DNA of 64,000 nt from positions 231,001-295,000 of the forward strand of contig CP071495.1 of assembly GCA_017354895.1 (NCBI GenBank). Direction: 5' to 3'. Made by a program: the position numbers and the translations under genes. This stretch comes from Podospora comata. Lineage: Eukaryota; Ascomycota; Sordariomycetes; Sordariales; Podosporaceae. The notes beneath the pieces were generated by a model. It saw nothing but the letters and a program-made list of their open reading frames with translations. It was not told the DNA's origin and did no database searches. This document shows, in pieces, positions 32,535 through 43,678 of this stretch (positions within the stretch are counted from its first letter, which is position 1; each line of letters opens with the position of its first letter).

Positions 32535-33538
32535 AGGTTTGGGGGTGCCCTTGATCTGCAGCAGGCAACCGGAACCAATCTAGGGAGGGCTTCAGCAAGG
32601 GCGTTGCTACGGCGCGTCCACGAGGCATTCGGAGACATGAAAATTTGACATTATTCAGCGGCAGGCAAAGCAAATCGATTTCCATTCATTTCTTCAAGGC
32701 CCTGCAAGAACAAACTGGCGGCTTGTCTTGGGGGACAATTTCCAACCTGTTGTCAGCATTCCATCACTGGGGAAAGGAGGTGCGGAAACGGCATGAGGCT
32801 TTCTCGCTTAAACCCCCCGTCTACATTCCAAGACAGTCTTCTTCTCCCTCTCTGCAGTTCTCTGCGAGGGGCCATCATGAGTCGTGATTCGTCCTGCATA
32901 TCTCGCCACTGCCTGACGGGCAACTAGTCGCGAGACGTGCCTTTCAGGAACACGTTCCAGCAGTTTGGAACAGGGTCGATCCGATGCGGCAGAAGCATCA
33001 TGTTCTTTTATAAGCCTGTCACAGCTGTCTTCTGCTTCTTCTCGCTTCCCAGCCTCTTTGACGAAGACGGCACAGGTTCGTTGTCTGGACGTTGCCACCG
33101 GCCTTGTCGGATTCTATACTTGCTCACCTGCCAGTCCCCATGACACTCCTTTGTCTTTGTATTTCTTGATCTTTGTCTGCTCTAGACACCACACTCGCTT
33201 CTCACAGGCTTACCGAGGAACTGGTTCGGTTCCGCTTCACTTGTTCTCCCACGTCATTCGTTCGAATTCGCATCATACACGTCCTCGCTCTTGTTCTTAA
33301 TACTTTCCGGATCCGTCAGGAACTTTTCAGCCCTACCTCCGTCCCCGTATTATTATTCTTCCAACCATCTAATCTGTCTCCTCGGAGACCTGTCGTCCGA
33401 TTTTCACATCACAGACTTTTCTCCTCCAACACTCGAGTATACCTCACACGTTAATCTCTTTCGCCATTTTCACTTCAACCATTCGTCTCGTTTATCTGTC
33501 TGATCCAAAAGCAATCGTTGGATATTTATCTCAGGAAA
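32535..33538. other. Intergenic region upstream of the Ser/Pro-rich gene
   Basis: A 1.0-kb pyrimidine-rich stretch with long C/T runs near 33080-33480, likely promoter and leader of the next gene. Short frames here show no features. Confidence 0.5.
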
Positions 33539-34485
33539 ATGTATCTCTGTTCGGAAATGAAGAGGTTATACACCTCTTTTCAGGAGATGATCACCTCTCA
33601 GAAAGGGGCACTCAGGAGAAATGGCAGAGGGGGCTCAAAACGCCCGTTGGTGATTGTGAGTATCATTCGTCATCCACTCATCGCATCATTTACTAACAGA
33701 GGACACAGTCAGCACCATACAACTTTGAACAGATCCCAGTCACGCTACCAGGTCTCACGCCAGAAGAGTATGCTCCCTCTTCATCAGTCGAATCTTTCGC
33801 TTCCATTGCTAACATCACTTTCAGAATTCTGGTCCTCCGTGAGAAGGCCGCAGCCACCAGACTAGGAATCCACGCCGACTCACCACCATCAATACCGACC
33901 TACTCTGTGTCTGCTCCGAGTTCATCCTCCAACTCCAGCACTCCCAACCCCAACGTCACAGGCGTCCTGCCACCGCCGCCTCCTCCCATCATCACCAACC
34001 TCCACACCTCGGGCCCTGGCCGTTCCTCCTCCAGAGCTGGGTCATCGATGCGCAGCTCCTCCGCCCGCTCAGGCACCATCTCCCGTTCCGAATCGATGGC
34101 CAGAATTCCCTACCCTAGCAACCTCCGCCACTACGCCAGCTCAGAACAGGTGAAGCCGATGCCGATGCCGATGCCGGTTCCTTCCGGTGGTGGTCTCCCA
34201 GCGCAGAGCAATCACTCTCTCCTGTTGTTGGGTGATTTGGATGACGATGTCGTCTCGCCTCTGGAACTTGACTCACATTCACGACCGGGTAGCAGAATCA
34301 GGGGGCACGTCAACAACAATGTCGATCCTGTCGGCATGTTCCCGCTTCACCTGGACTTTGAGCACCTCGAGAGGGAGTTTGAGCTTGGCAGCCCGATCAG
34401 CCCGTTGAGTCCGCCGAGCAAGAAGAATACGCCGAGGGGGAGTCCGAAGGGGAGTGTGAGTGAGAGGGGGGCGATCAGGATCTAG
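33539..34485 (+). CDS. Ser/Pro-rich hypothetical protein, 278 residues
   Basis: Exons 33539-33655, 33709-33767 and 33825-34485 join in frame (introns of 53 and 57 bp with GTGAGT and GTATGC donors). The start is uncertain; the ATG at 33539 is the first of three. After the second exon (SAPYNFEQIPVTLPGLTPEE), a short ordered block ILVLREKAAATRLGI follows. The rest is Ser/Pro/Gly-rich and disordered, with acidic patches such as LGDLDDDVV. I do not recognise the family. Confidence 0.75.
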
Positions 34486-34838
34486 CAGGGAGGGGAGGCA
34501 AAACAAAAACAATGACGACAAAATAATAATGCAGCAGGCATGGTTCAGCTTGTAGGATAAGGCTGTCTTTTTTGAACTTTTGAAGCGAGCAAGCAGGTAA
34601 ACAAAAGAATGGATGAACTAAAAATCAATGAGAGGGTGGAAAGGAAGGATAGCGAAAGAAACTAATCATTGTGGTTGTTTGTGCTCATGCTGGCATGGGC
34701 TTGGGCAACTACAGCAGACAAATGTCGAAACAGAATGGGAGCTTGACAACCTTCCGTTGGCATCTTCTCTTGATCTGATTGGCGTGTGATGATAGTATTG
34801 AATCATCGGTTCTATATAAGCGCTCATCTGTTGCAACA

Positions 34839-36235
34839 TCACAACTCCTGCCACCTCCCCCCATCCCAGCTCTCCAACCTCGCCCCCTCCACCTCCCCCA
34901 ACACATCCAACAACCTCGCCTTCACCCCTTCCCTCTGACTATACTCTCCCAAAAACCTTTCGACTCTCCCCACCGTCCCCTCATCATCCCTAATCACCAA
35001 GGCCGCAGCATCATAACCCCCCGCGCCAGGAACCACACTCCCCACTACCCCCTCCAGCCCCTCCAGCTCGTCCAGCATCTTGGTCTGACTGTCCGGCTCG
35101 ATATCGGCCCCGCTCTCCACCCCCATCCTCTTCATCAACCTCCTCACCTCCCCCATTGCCCTTTTTATCGCCTGCTCATCCCCGACTTTGAGCGCCCCAG
35201 CCAAGACCTTCACCTCCCCCTCCAGCTCGGCAAACAACCCATCCGCCTCGGCCTTGTTTCCTTCCCTCCAGGCGTTGACCAGCTTCACCATGCTGACCGT
35301 TGCCGTCCCCCCCGTGACATCCACCATTCTGATCTTCAGCCCCTCGGCAAGATCAGTCTCCTCTTTGCTGATTTCTTGATCCCAGTCGGGGGAGTTGACC
35401 GTCTCCACGACGGCTCTCCCGAACCCTCTCGTCCCTGGGGGTGGGAGGGCGGATAAGAGGGAGGGGGAAAACCGGCGGTAGACGCAGCTGCCGTAGACGG
35501 CGCTGGCGACGTCGAACCCGGAGCCGATTTTCCCCTGGGCGGCGCAGTGGGCTGCTTGGGAGAGGTTGTGGAGGGTGCGCCGGCCTGAGGGGGTGGAGAG
35601 GTCGAAAAGGGAACGGGGGAGGTAGTGGGAGAGCAAGCAGCCGGTTAGGGAGGTTACTAGGGCGGCGGAGGAGCCGAGGCCGGTTTTGTTGGCTTTGGAG
35701 ATTGTTTGCCCGAGGTGGCGGAAGCGACGCTGGGGGGTGGAAGGGGAGGTGGTGGTGGTGGTGGAGTAATAGTCGTTGTCGGCGAGGATGGTGAATTTGG
35801 CGGGATGGATGGAGGAGAGGGTTTGCTTGGCGGGGAGGGAGACGATGTAGGAGAGGACGTAGTTGAGGGTTGTTTCGACGAAATGGTTGGGTTTGAAGGG
35901 TTTGGTGCCGCTGGGGGAGATGTTAGTGATGAGGTGTGACAAAAAAGAAGGGGGGAGAGAACATACGGGTCGAGCTGGGTGACTTTTACACCGCCGTGAC
36001 CTTCCACAGGGGTGTAGCCGTACACCCAGGAGTCATCGTCAAACTGCGGACTTTCGACGACAATCTCGGTGAGATGAACGCCCTGGGTGGGCTGGATGGG
36101 GTGAGAGACGACGTTGATGCGGGCGCTGAGGCCAAAAACGAGGCCGGAGTAGTCCCTGTCGAGGACAATGTAGCCGCCTGCGAGAAGAACCTTGCCGGGG
36201 GCGGAGACAACAGATGAGTTCTTGTGTTCGGGCAT
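34839..36235 (-). CDS. erg8: Phosphomevalonate kinase
   Basis: Exons 36235-35967 and 35910-34839 (56-bp intron) give 446 residues, as expected. GHMP-kinase motifs: APGKVLLAGGYIVLD at the start, the Gly/Ser-rich ATP loop TGLGSSAALVTS in the middle and the C-terminal VVPGAGGYDA. It phosphorylates phosphomevalonate to diphosphomevalonate in the cytosolic mevalonate pathway that feeds ergosterol and prenyl groups. Convergent with the Ser/Pro-rich gene. Confidence 0.97.
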
Positions 36236-38700
36236 TTTGAATGTGAGTGAGAGAGGAAGAATCTCACGATAGCTTCAAGTGTGAGTTTGTTGACGAGTGC
36301 AAGGGTGAGCTCTCATGAAGGTTGAATGAGAGCCCCTGAATGATGGAGGGGTAGGTTCAGGCAGGGGCCCACTTATGCGAGCTGTTGTGGGGCTCAACCC
36401 TGAGGTTTGACTTTTGTCTTTGTTTTGGAAAGAAATCGTGCGCTTTAACCCTGACTTCCAAGGTCGGCCTTGACGGCCACAAAGAACACAGAATTTGTCA
36501 CCGACGGTGCCGCTTGATTGCACAGACCTAATGATGTATTGGGGGAAACAAATCTCAAGGTGTTTATCTGAACCAGCTTCATGTTTCAACAGAGTACCCT
36601 CGCAACCCGACAGCCTGGGCACAAGTTTATGCCTTCCGCCTTGTGAAGTGCTCAAAAGTAAGAAGAGAGAAAAAAAAAGCCAAAGCACGTAGTTCACGTA
36701 AGGTACCTTGGTCTATAAGAGACACGTCAAGTTTTCGAACATATTATGCCTCTGAAAAACATGTTCAAGATGTCGCTGGTAGGCATTTTGTCTGCAATGT
36801 GAGTTTCGACATGTTGTCATGTCTTGTCTTATACATCTCTTGTCCTATACATCTCTTGACCACACGTTGAACAAGTTCTAAAAACCAAAGCCCACAGTTG
36901 ATCAAACATTTGAATGAGAGCTATCAGACTTCCAAACGTTGTGACTTGAACCCCGTTTTGACTGAACATTATCCCCTTTAGCGAGCTTGAACCCTCAAGT
37001 AAGAAAGATAGCGGTGGCGATCATAGATGGCAGATGCTGCAGTGTGATTCATGACTACCTACCTGGTAGATGCAATCGTGCACTATACATAATCAATTAG
37101 GAAATGCGATCCAGGATTGGCCGCGGCCCGTACTCGGTGGCCGAGGATGCTCGGTGATAAGGCAGGTCGGGAACAAGCTGGGACGGAGCAGCGGCGGGTC
37201 AAGGGCTCAGCAAACGACGGGCCGGGCACTTTTGGCATGGCAGTCCAATCATTGGCTCTGGATTTGGTTGCTTTTCATGCACATGTGACTGTTTGCTGGC
37301 TTTCCTTGGATTCCCTGATATTATTAGATGCAACTCATCCTGTTTTCAATCGTCGATCAGAGATTGATTGAGCTATTCCAGCTGGATATCGTGCACTGCC
37401 ATCTCACGCACTCGTATCCTCTTCGATGTGGCATACCCCGTTGAATGACTGCAATCGTGTCTCAACCGATGCCAAATGCTAGATAGAGACAGTTCGAACC
37501 GTAAAGAACGATTGATAACAGTGAAGAGTGGATTGCCAAAGCCGGAGCACCGTCAAAAGAAAGCACTGCTTTTTTGTGTGGACGCTAAAGTTTTCGAGAA
37601 ATGTCTCAACCCATGTAACGGTAACGTTCAAAACGCCCAGAGTGGTCAAGTGCTGTTCCTGTAGCTGTCGGGGTTTGGAGCGGTGCGAGCTCCGAGGGCT
37701 CGGCACTGTTAGCGATTGGGCGGGACCACCATCATTTGACTAACAATTAAGATCTGAGATGAACCCCAGGTTATCTGGTCCGGGAAGTCTTCGTTGACGT
37801 GCTGGAGCAGAGTGTCCCCGCTCAACCCGCGTCCGAGCCTTCCGCCAAGCCACCGCCATTCGTCATCGGCCGCCCAGCAGCTTTGGGGGAGCATGGGGCA
37901 GCATGTCGGGACGTCCACTGACAGACGGCCGCCGACGATGATGGAAGACGGTGAGCAGAGAACAGCCCGGGCTATGCCAGAGGATAGGTAGAGGCAGCCA
38001 TCCCATGTGATACTAGGGTTAAGGGTTATGGACCTAGGTGTGTTAGTGGTTGATGTGTTCTCTTCTGAAGTGTTCCATACGCCGCCTAAGGCAACGGTTA
38101 TTACGTGGACGTCCACATCACGGATGCTATGAAACAAGTGTCATGAATCGACGACGATGGGGGGCTGGGATTTCCTCAAGAAACAAAATGGAGAAGAAGG
38201 GATATAATTGTCTGTATATCCGAGAATTAATATACATATCTCCGTGTTTTGTGTCGTTGACTGATGAGCGAGGTTCACTCTGACTAATCCCGCGCACCCA
38301 TTCCGAATCCACCCGGCTAAGGACCCCGGTGACCTGGCACAGGCTTAGCTTTCGCTTCTCCAGCGCGGCGAGGGAAAAAAAATCACAGCTACCGGTGCTT
38401 TAAGACAATATTTGAGTTGCAGTCACTCACTCCCTTCCACGCCTCAGCCCTTCGCCCTTTTGCCGTTTCTCGTCCATCCACCACCAACATTGTACCAATC
38501 ACCCCCCAAGGTCAGCGCGTTTGTTTGACGGCTTCACTGTCGTCAAATGAACCTGCAATTGCGCATAACCCCTTCACTCCTTGTAAGTCAATTGCTTGAC
38601 CCCGCCACGCCTGACTTGGCTACCTTTGGTTGAAGCTATTCGCGTCTGACACCTCGTCTCCGTCTGGGAACAGAACCCCTCTCCGCCTGGTGTCTCTTAA
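36236..38700. other. Long intergenic region
   Basis: About 2.5 kb between erg8 and the PPR gene. Frames are short or unsupported, with no conserved blocks. The last 300 bp should hold the PPR promoter and leader. No repeats or RNA genes were recognised. Confidence 0.5.
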
Positions 38701-41700
38701 ATGCCCGCTTTCAGTTCGACTGTTTGGCAGAGCTTTATCCGGCAAGGATTTACCAAGTCCATCACCCAAGGTTACGCCCAGTCGGTCGTTGCTGCCACCC
38801 ACCCTCATGTTCTAAACTCACAGAACCGCCCGTCCTTTGGGCGCCGCAACCATGCCCGTATCGGTCGTCGTCTTTCGACTCTTGGGCTCCAGTCTGCTTT
38901 CCACACCAGCAGCTCGACCGTCGCCGCTGGGCCTGTTGAGCCGCAACGTTTGGGCAAGGCTGTTAGCACCAATGGCGGCCTAGATGCTTACTTTGAGCAA
39001 TTGCAAAAGACCCAGCAAGTTGCCGAGGAAGGGGCCGTGGAAGAGGTGGAATCCGACAAGGAGTGGACTCAGTTCCAGTTTCAGCAGCGCATCGAGTGGA
39101 AGCCGACACCGGCTTCCATCCTTCTCGGTTCCGATGCCAGCAAAACCCTCGCCCTCGATGTCGATCCCGCCCAAGTCACCAAGCGCGATGCCCCCCCAGC
39201 CATCACCCCCGAGGCCGAGGCCGCCCTTGCCCACATCGATGCGCGTCTCGCCGAGGAGATTGAGGTTCGCAAGCAGCTGGACGCGTTGGAAGAGGAGGTG
39301 GAATCCCTCCGCGCCACGTCTCCAGCTCTGGCCGAAAAGCTCGAGGAAGAGATTAGGTCGCGAACCATCACTCCTGTTTCCCATATCCGAACTCCCGCCA
39401 GCCTCGTCCGCACGCCTCCCGTCGATCCCCAGTCCCAGTCCTACGCCGACCACCTCGTGAAACTCGCCGACGGCGGACGATATGTCGAGATTCCGGCAGT
39501 CTTCGAGGCCATGCTTGTCGCCGGCATCAAGCCCATTGCTGCCGCCTACAATGTCTTGCTTACTACCGCTTTCCAGCTGGCACCAGACAAGTCCGAGGTG
39601 GTGAACAAGGCTCTGGATATCTACACGGATATGCTTAGACGCAAGGTTGCCCTGGACAGCGAGACATACAACATTCTTGTCAGCTTGCTGGCTTCTCGTT
39701 CGCTCGAGGTGTCTGCGCTGCAAGAGGCTCTCGAGGTGAAGCGTGTGCGGTTTGGTGGCATGGATGAGCCCGGCAAGTTCATGTTTGCCTCTCATGAGCT
39801 TGAGCTTGCCATCTTGAGGGAGGAGGAGCGTCTTGACCTTGCCATCAAGTTGTTCGAGAGCTCTGTCTCATCCAACAAGGCCGGTTACACCTCGGAGACC
39901 TACCACCAGATGATCTCAGCGTGTGCCAAGGCTGGTCGCGTGTCCAATATGCTCGAGATGTTTGAGCACATGGAGTGCAACCAAGCTGTCCCTTTTGCTG
40001 CCACTTTCCCTGCCATGATCACAGCTTTCGCCAAGTCCGGTGATTTGATCAGCGCCGTGGAATGCTACAACGAGTACCGCAACCTTGCCATCGCCAACGA
40101 CAATGGCGAGCCGACGTTGCTGAAGCGCGCCGATGCTCAGGTGTACGCCTCTGTCATCAATGCCTACGTCATCTCCGACAAGCTTCCTGGTGCCGTGAAG
40201 TTCTACAAGAAGATCCTGCAGGAGTATGGTGTAACTGCTGCAGAGATTAAAGACGCTCTGCTTGCCGGTGGCTTTGTCAAGGGCTTCATCAAGCGTGGCG
40301 TCTACTCGGAAGCTCTTCAATGGGCTCAAAGCATCGAGAGCGAGATTAGAGGTCGGGCCATGAACGAAATTGCCACGGTTGCTGCCGACAATGGCGACAA
40401 GCTGACTGCGGTTGCCGCCTTTGCCAATGCCTCTCCTTCCTCCGAGATGGTTTCTTCCGCCATGGCCTTGCTTGCGATGAGCATCCGCGCCGGTGATCTC
40501 GGTGCGGCAGCTCGGTACTGGGATATCCTCTGTGGCTCTGGCTTCAAGTTCACCGTGTCCTTTGTTGAACCGGCAGCCATGTATTCCGTGGCCATGATTG
40601 GTTCCGGGCAGGTGATGGAGGGTTTGACTCAGTCTGAGTGGATGTTCCAGCGCATCCGCGAGACCGTTCCCGCTGCTCAGCTCGAAGGTGAGATTGAGGA
40701 AGCCACCGAGTTCATCTCTAGGTTCATGGCCGTTCGCGGCATTGTGGATCCTCGTGAAGCTTCTCCCGTCTCTTATGCCCCTTCACAGTCTTTCGCCCCT
40801 TCGCCATTCCCATCGACTCCAGCTGTTGCTCACCATGAGGAATCCTTCGACCCCTATGCCCAGAACACCGACTTCAAGGGATCTTCATTGATTTCGGATG
40901 AGTTGGAGGGCGCCCACGGTCGCAAGGGTCCCAAGCTGAGTGATGCACTCAACCGTTTCCGCAACATCCGTCGTGCTGGTCGCCATCCTCGGTACATCAC
41001 TTACGCCAAGCTCATCTCCGCCGCCTCCAGGGAGGGCAAGATCGATCTTTGCCACGAAATTCTCGCCATGGCCCGGACGGATGTGCCTCTGCTTCCTCAG
41101 TACCCAGTGGTCCGCTACGGTTGGTCGTCCATTCTGGACGCCATGGTTGGTGCCTGCTTGACTGTTGGTGACAGAGCTATGGCCGAGCAGTTCCACCAGG
41201 AGCTCCTCGCCATGGGTGCTACCCCTTCGGCCAACACCTTTGGTCTCTACATCACCACCTTGAAGGAGTCCACCAAGACCTTCGACGAGGCCACCGAAGC
41301 TGTCCGCGTGTTCCACCGCGCCAAGGCCGAGGGAGTCGAGCCTACTTCATTCCTGTACAATGCCTTGATCGGGAAGCTGGGCAAGGCGCGTCGCATTGAC
41401 GACTGTCTCTTTTACTTTGGGGAGATGCAGACGCTCGGTATCAAGCCCACATCTGTCACGTACGGTACCATTGTCAACGCTCTCTGCCGCGTCAGCGATG
41501 AGAAGTTTGCCGAGCAGCTGTTTGACGAGATGGAGGCCATGCCCAACTACAAGGCTCGTCCGGCTCCCTACAACAGCATGATGCAATTCTTCCTCATGAC
41601 CAAGAGAGACAAGTCCAAGGTTCTCGAGTACTTTGAACGCATGAAGGCCAAGGGCATCGCCCCTACCGCCCACACGTTCAAGCTCCTCGTTGACACCCAC

Positions 41701-42276
41701 GCCACTTTGGATCCTGTAGACATGGAAGCTGCCGAGTCTGTCCTCGAGATGATCAAGGCTACTGGTCAGAAGCCCGAAGCCGTCCACTACGCCAGTCTCA
41801 TCCACGCCCGCGGCTGTGTTCTTCACGATCTCGAGCGTGCTCGCCGCGTATTTGACGCAGTCGTCAAGGAGTCTTCGGTTCCTCTCGTTCCCTGTCTGTT
41901 CCAGGCTCTTTTCGAGGCCATGGTTGCGAACCATCGGGTTGTCGAGACCGAGCCTGTGCTCGCCATGATGCGGTCGAATCGTGTGGAGATGACTCCCTAT
42001 ATCGCCAACACCCTCATCCATGGCTGGGCAGCCGAGAAGAACATTGCCAAGGCCAAGGAGATTTACGCCACTGTCAGCACCACCAAGCGGGAACCTAGCA
42101 CTTACGAGGCCATGACTCGCGCGTTCCTTGCCGTTGAGGAGCGCGAGAGCGCCAAGGGGGTGGTTACTGAGATGCTCGGCCGCGGATACCCAAGCGCCGT
42201 CGTCAACAAGGTTCTGGAACTCCTCGGTGGCGGCGGAAACGCTGCCCCAGTCGAGGCTGCTGCCGCCGCTGCGTAA
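38701..42276 (+). CDS. Mitochondrial pentatricopeptide repeat (PPR) protein, 1191 residues
   Basis: One uninterrupted exon. The first 75 residues lack acidic residues and are rich in Arg, Ser and Thr, typical of a mitochondrial targeting sequence. From about 240 to the end there is a long series of degenerate PPR units, for example YNVLLTTAFQLA, YNALIGKLGKARRIDDCLF and YGTIVNALCRV, each about 35 residues. Long P-class PPR proteins of this kind bind mitochondrial transcripts and control translation or stability; the size and layout resemble Cya-5/Pet309-like COX1 translation factors, but I cannot assign a target from sequence. A glutamine/alanine-rich tail ends the protein. Confidence 0.9.
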   Translation: MPAFSSTVWQSFIRQGFTKSITQGYAQSVVAATHPHVLNSQNRPSFGRRNHARIGRRLSTLGLQSAFHTSSSTVAAGPVEPQRLGKAVSTNGGLDAYFEQLQKTQQVAEEGAVEEVESDKEWTQFQFQQRIEWKPTPASILLGSDASKTLALDVDPAQVTKRDAPPAITPEAEAALAHIDARLAEEIEVRKQLDALEEEVESLRATSPALAEKLEEEIRSRTITPVSHIRTPASLVRTPPVDPQSQSYADHLVKLADGGRYVEIPAVFEAMLVAGIKPIAAAYNVLLTTAFQLAPDKSEVVNKALDIYTDMLRRKVALDSETYNILVSLLASRSLEVSALQEALEVKRVRFGGMDEPGKFMFASHELELAILREEERLDLAIKLFESSVSSNKAGYTSETYHQMISACAKAGRVSNMLEMFEHMECNQAVPFAATFPAMITAFAKSGDLISAVECYNEYRNLAIANDNGEPTLLKRADAQVYASVINAYVISDKLPGAVKFYKKILQEYGVTAAEIKDALLAGGFVKGFIKRGVYSEALQWAQSIESEIRGRAMNEIATVAADNGDKLTAVAAFANASPSSEMVSSAMALLAMSIRAGDLGAAARYWDILCGSGFKFTVSFVEPAAMYSVAMIGSGQVMEGLTQSEWMFQRIRETVPAAQLEGEIEEATEFISRFMAVRGIVDPREASPVSYAPSQSFAPSPFPSTPAVAHHEESFDPYAQNTDFKGSSLISDELEGAHGRKGPKLSDALNRFRNIRRAGRHPRYITYAKLISAASREGKIDLCHEILAMARTDVPLLPQYPVVRYGWSSILDAMVGACLTVGDRAMAEQFHQELLAMGATPSANTFGLYITTLKESTKTFDEATEAVRVFHRAKAEGVEPTSFLYNALIGKLGKARRIDDCLFYFGEMQTLGIKPTSVTYGTIVNALCRVSDEKFAEQLFDEMEAMPNYKARPAPYNSMMQFFLMTKRDKSKVLEYFERMKAKGIAPTAHTFKLLVDTHATLDPVDMEAAESVLEMIKATGQKPEAVHYASLIHARGCVLHDLERARRVFDAVVKESSVPLVPCLFQALFEAMVANHRVVETEPVLAMMRSNRVEMTPYIANTLIHGWAAEKNIAKAKEIYATVSTTKREPSTYEAMTRAFLAVEERESAKGVVTEMLGRGYPSAVVNKVLELLGGGGNAAPVEAAAAAA

Positions 42277-43231
42277 GCCCGGGCGTGTTCCTGTCCTTTT
42301 GGTTTTCCTTATGTTTCATAATATTTCCTCTGTCTCTGCTTTCTCTGCGTTCTTGGCATGATACCCCCTGTGTGCAACTATGGATTGATGGATGGGGATG
42401 TGATGGGTTCAATGGGAATGGACTCGGGTTTAAAAAGGGGGTGTTTATCTCAAGGATCATTGGGGAAAACAACGGGCGGAGACTCAACATGGGAGCAAAA
42501 GCATTTGTTTTATCTTTCTTTCTCATCATGGGAAGCGGGCGGCGTTCAAGGGTCCTTTTCTGGGATAGATATCATGACCGGGGGCCCCGGCGTTTTTGCT
42601 AGCGAGGCTCAGTCTTATGGATGGTGGGTTTCACATTTTTTTTTTCATGGGAGAGAGGGATCTAATTGATGGGTTGGGATGGACGCGAGCCCGGAAAAGA
42701 GGCGGCTGCTGGTTGCCTATGGCAAGATAGAAGATATATAACTCCACTCTATAAAGACACAATAGAAGCGTTTTAGCGTATAATCTGTCTGGATGGATTA
42801 TGTGACCGTGTGACGTCGCCTCGCTAACGACATCCAATGAAAACACATACGATTAACGCAATGGAACATGGATGCCAGCTCAGTCTATCAACCTCCACTC
42901 TATCTCTAGCCAAGCTTGAACTTTGCGTTTCATCTACTGTACATATGACGTATAAAGGTAGGTACCAGACCTCAACCTTAACAACAACAACAATAATAAC
43001 ATGACTTGGCCTCTCCTCCTTACTGAGTACTAATCCATTCTATACTCTTATGCGTCTACTCTCGTATGTTCCAGAGATATTCGGCAGCCTTTGTACTGGG
43101 ACTGACTTTGATATGACTGATGCCCCTGCCCCTGCCCCTGCCCCTGCCCCTGTTGCTGGCTCCCGTATCGTTGTGGTTAATAGGCCTGAGCGTTGGCTGC
43201 CTGCGTCGTTGCTGGGTAGCCTGCAGGGGGG
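42277..43231. other. Intergenic region with a CCCCTG microsatellite
   Basis: The PPR 3' region and the 3' flank of the Tyr-rich gene. Five CCCCTG units lie at 43122-43152. No gene is supported. Confidence 0.55.
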
Positions 43232-43678
43232 TTATTGAGAGTTTTGTGAATACAAAGTCTGAGCATACTGAGCAGTGTTTGCGTACACGACTGAGGACAG
43301 CGTTGTTGTAGGCGAGAACGCGCTCGATGTGGTGGAATACCCAGCTGGATGAGAGGATGGAGCAGGAGGACAACTGGTGGTAGTTGGGTACCTGTAGTAG
43401 GAAGTGTGCGTGTAAGAAGCTGGGGAGTACGGGATTGGTGCCTTGTGGTTGGAAGCCCGAGCTTGTTCGGCCTTGTCCCTTTCATGGGCTGCTTGCCTCT
43501 GCCTCGCTTGATCGGTGAACTTTTTCCGCACCTCGTGGGCAATCTCACGGTCCAGCTCGACTATTTCTCTTTCCACAGGATCTCTCTCCTGGGCCACACG
43601 GTCGCTGTAGTTTTCTGGTCGGTCGCCGTAGAGGTAAAGGGCGTCGTTGTTGCTGTAATGGTGGGACGGGTCGGTCAT
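43232..43678 (-). CDS. Small Tyr/Ser-rich hypothetical protein, 148 residues
   Basis: A single minus-strand frame. The first half is charged and probably helical (VEREIVELDREIAHEVRKKF then DKAEQAR), the second half is Tyr/Ser/Thr/Pro-rich (YTHTSYYRYPTTTSCP). I do not recognise the family. A shorter start is not suggested by the sequence. Without expression or homologue data it could also be non-coding. Confidence 0.6.
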   Translation of the reverse strand: MTDPSHHYSNNDALYLYGDRPENYSDRVAQERDPVEREIVELDREIAHEVRKKFTDQARQRQAAHERDKAEQARASNHKAPIPYSPASYTHTSYYRYPTTTSCPPAPSSHPAGYSTTSSAFSPTTTLSSVVYANTAQYAQTLYSQNSQ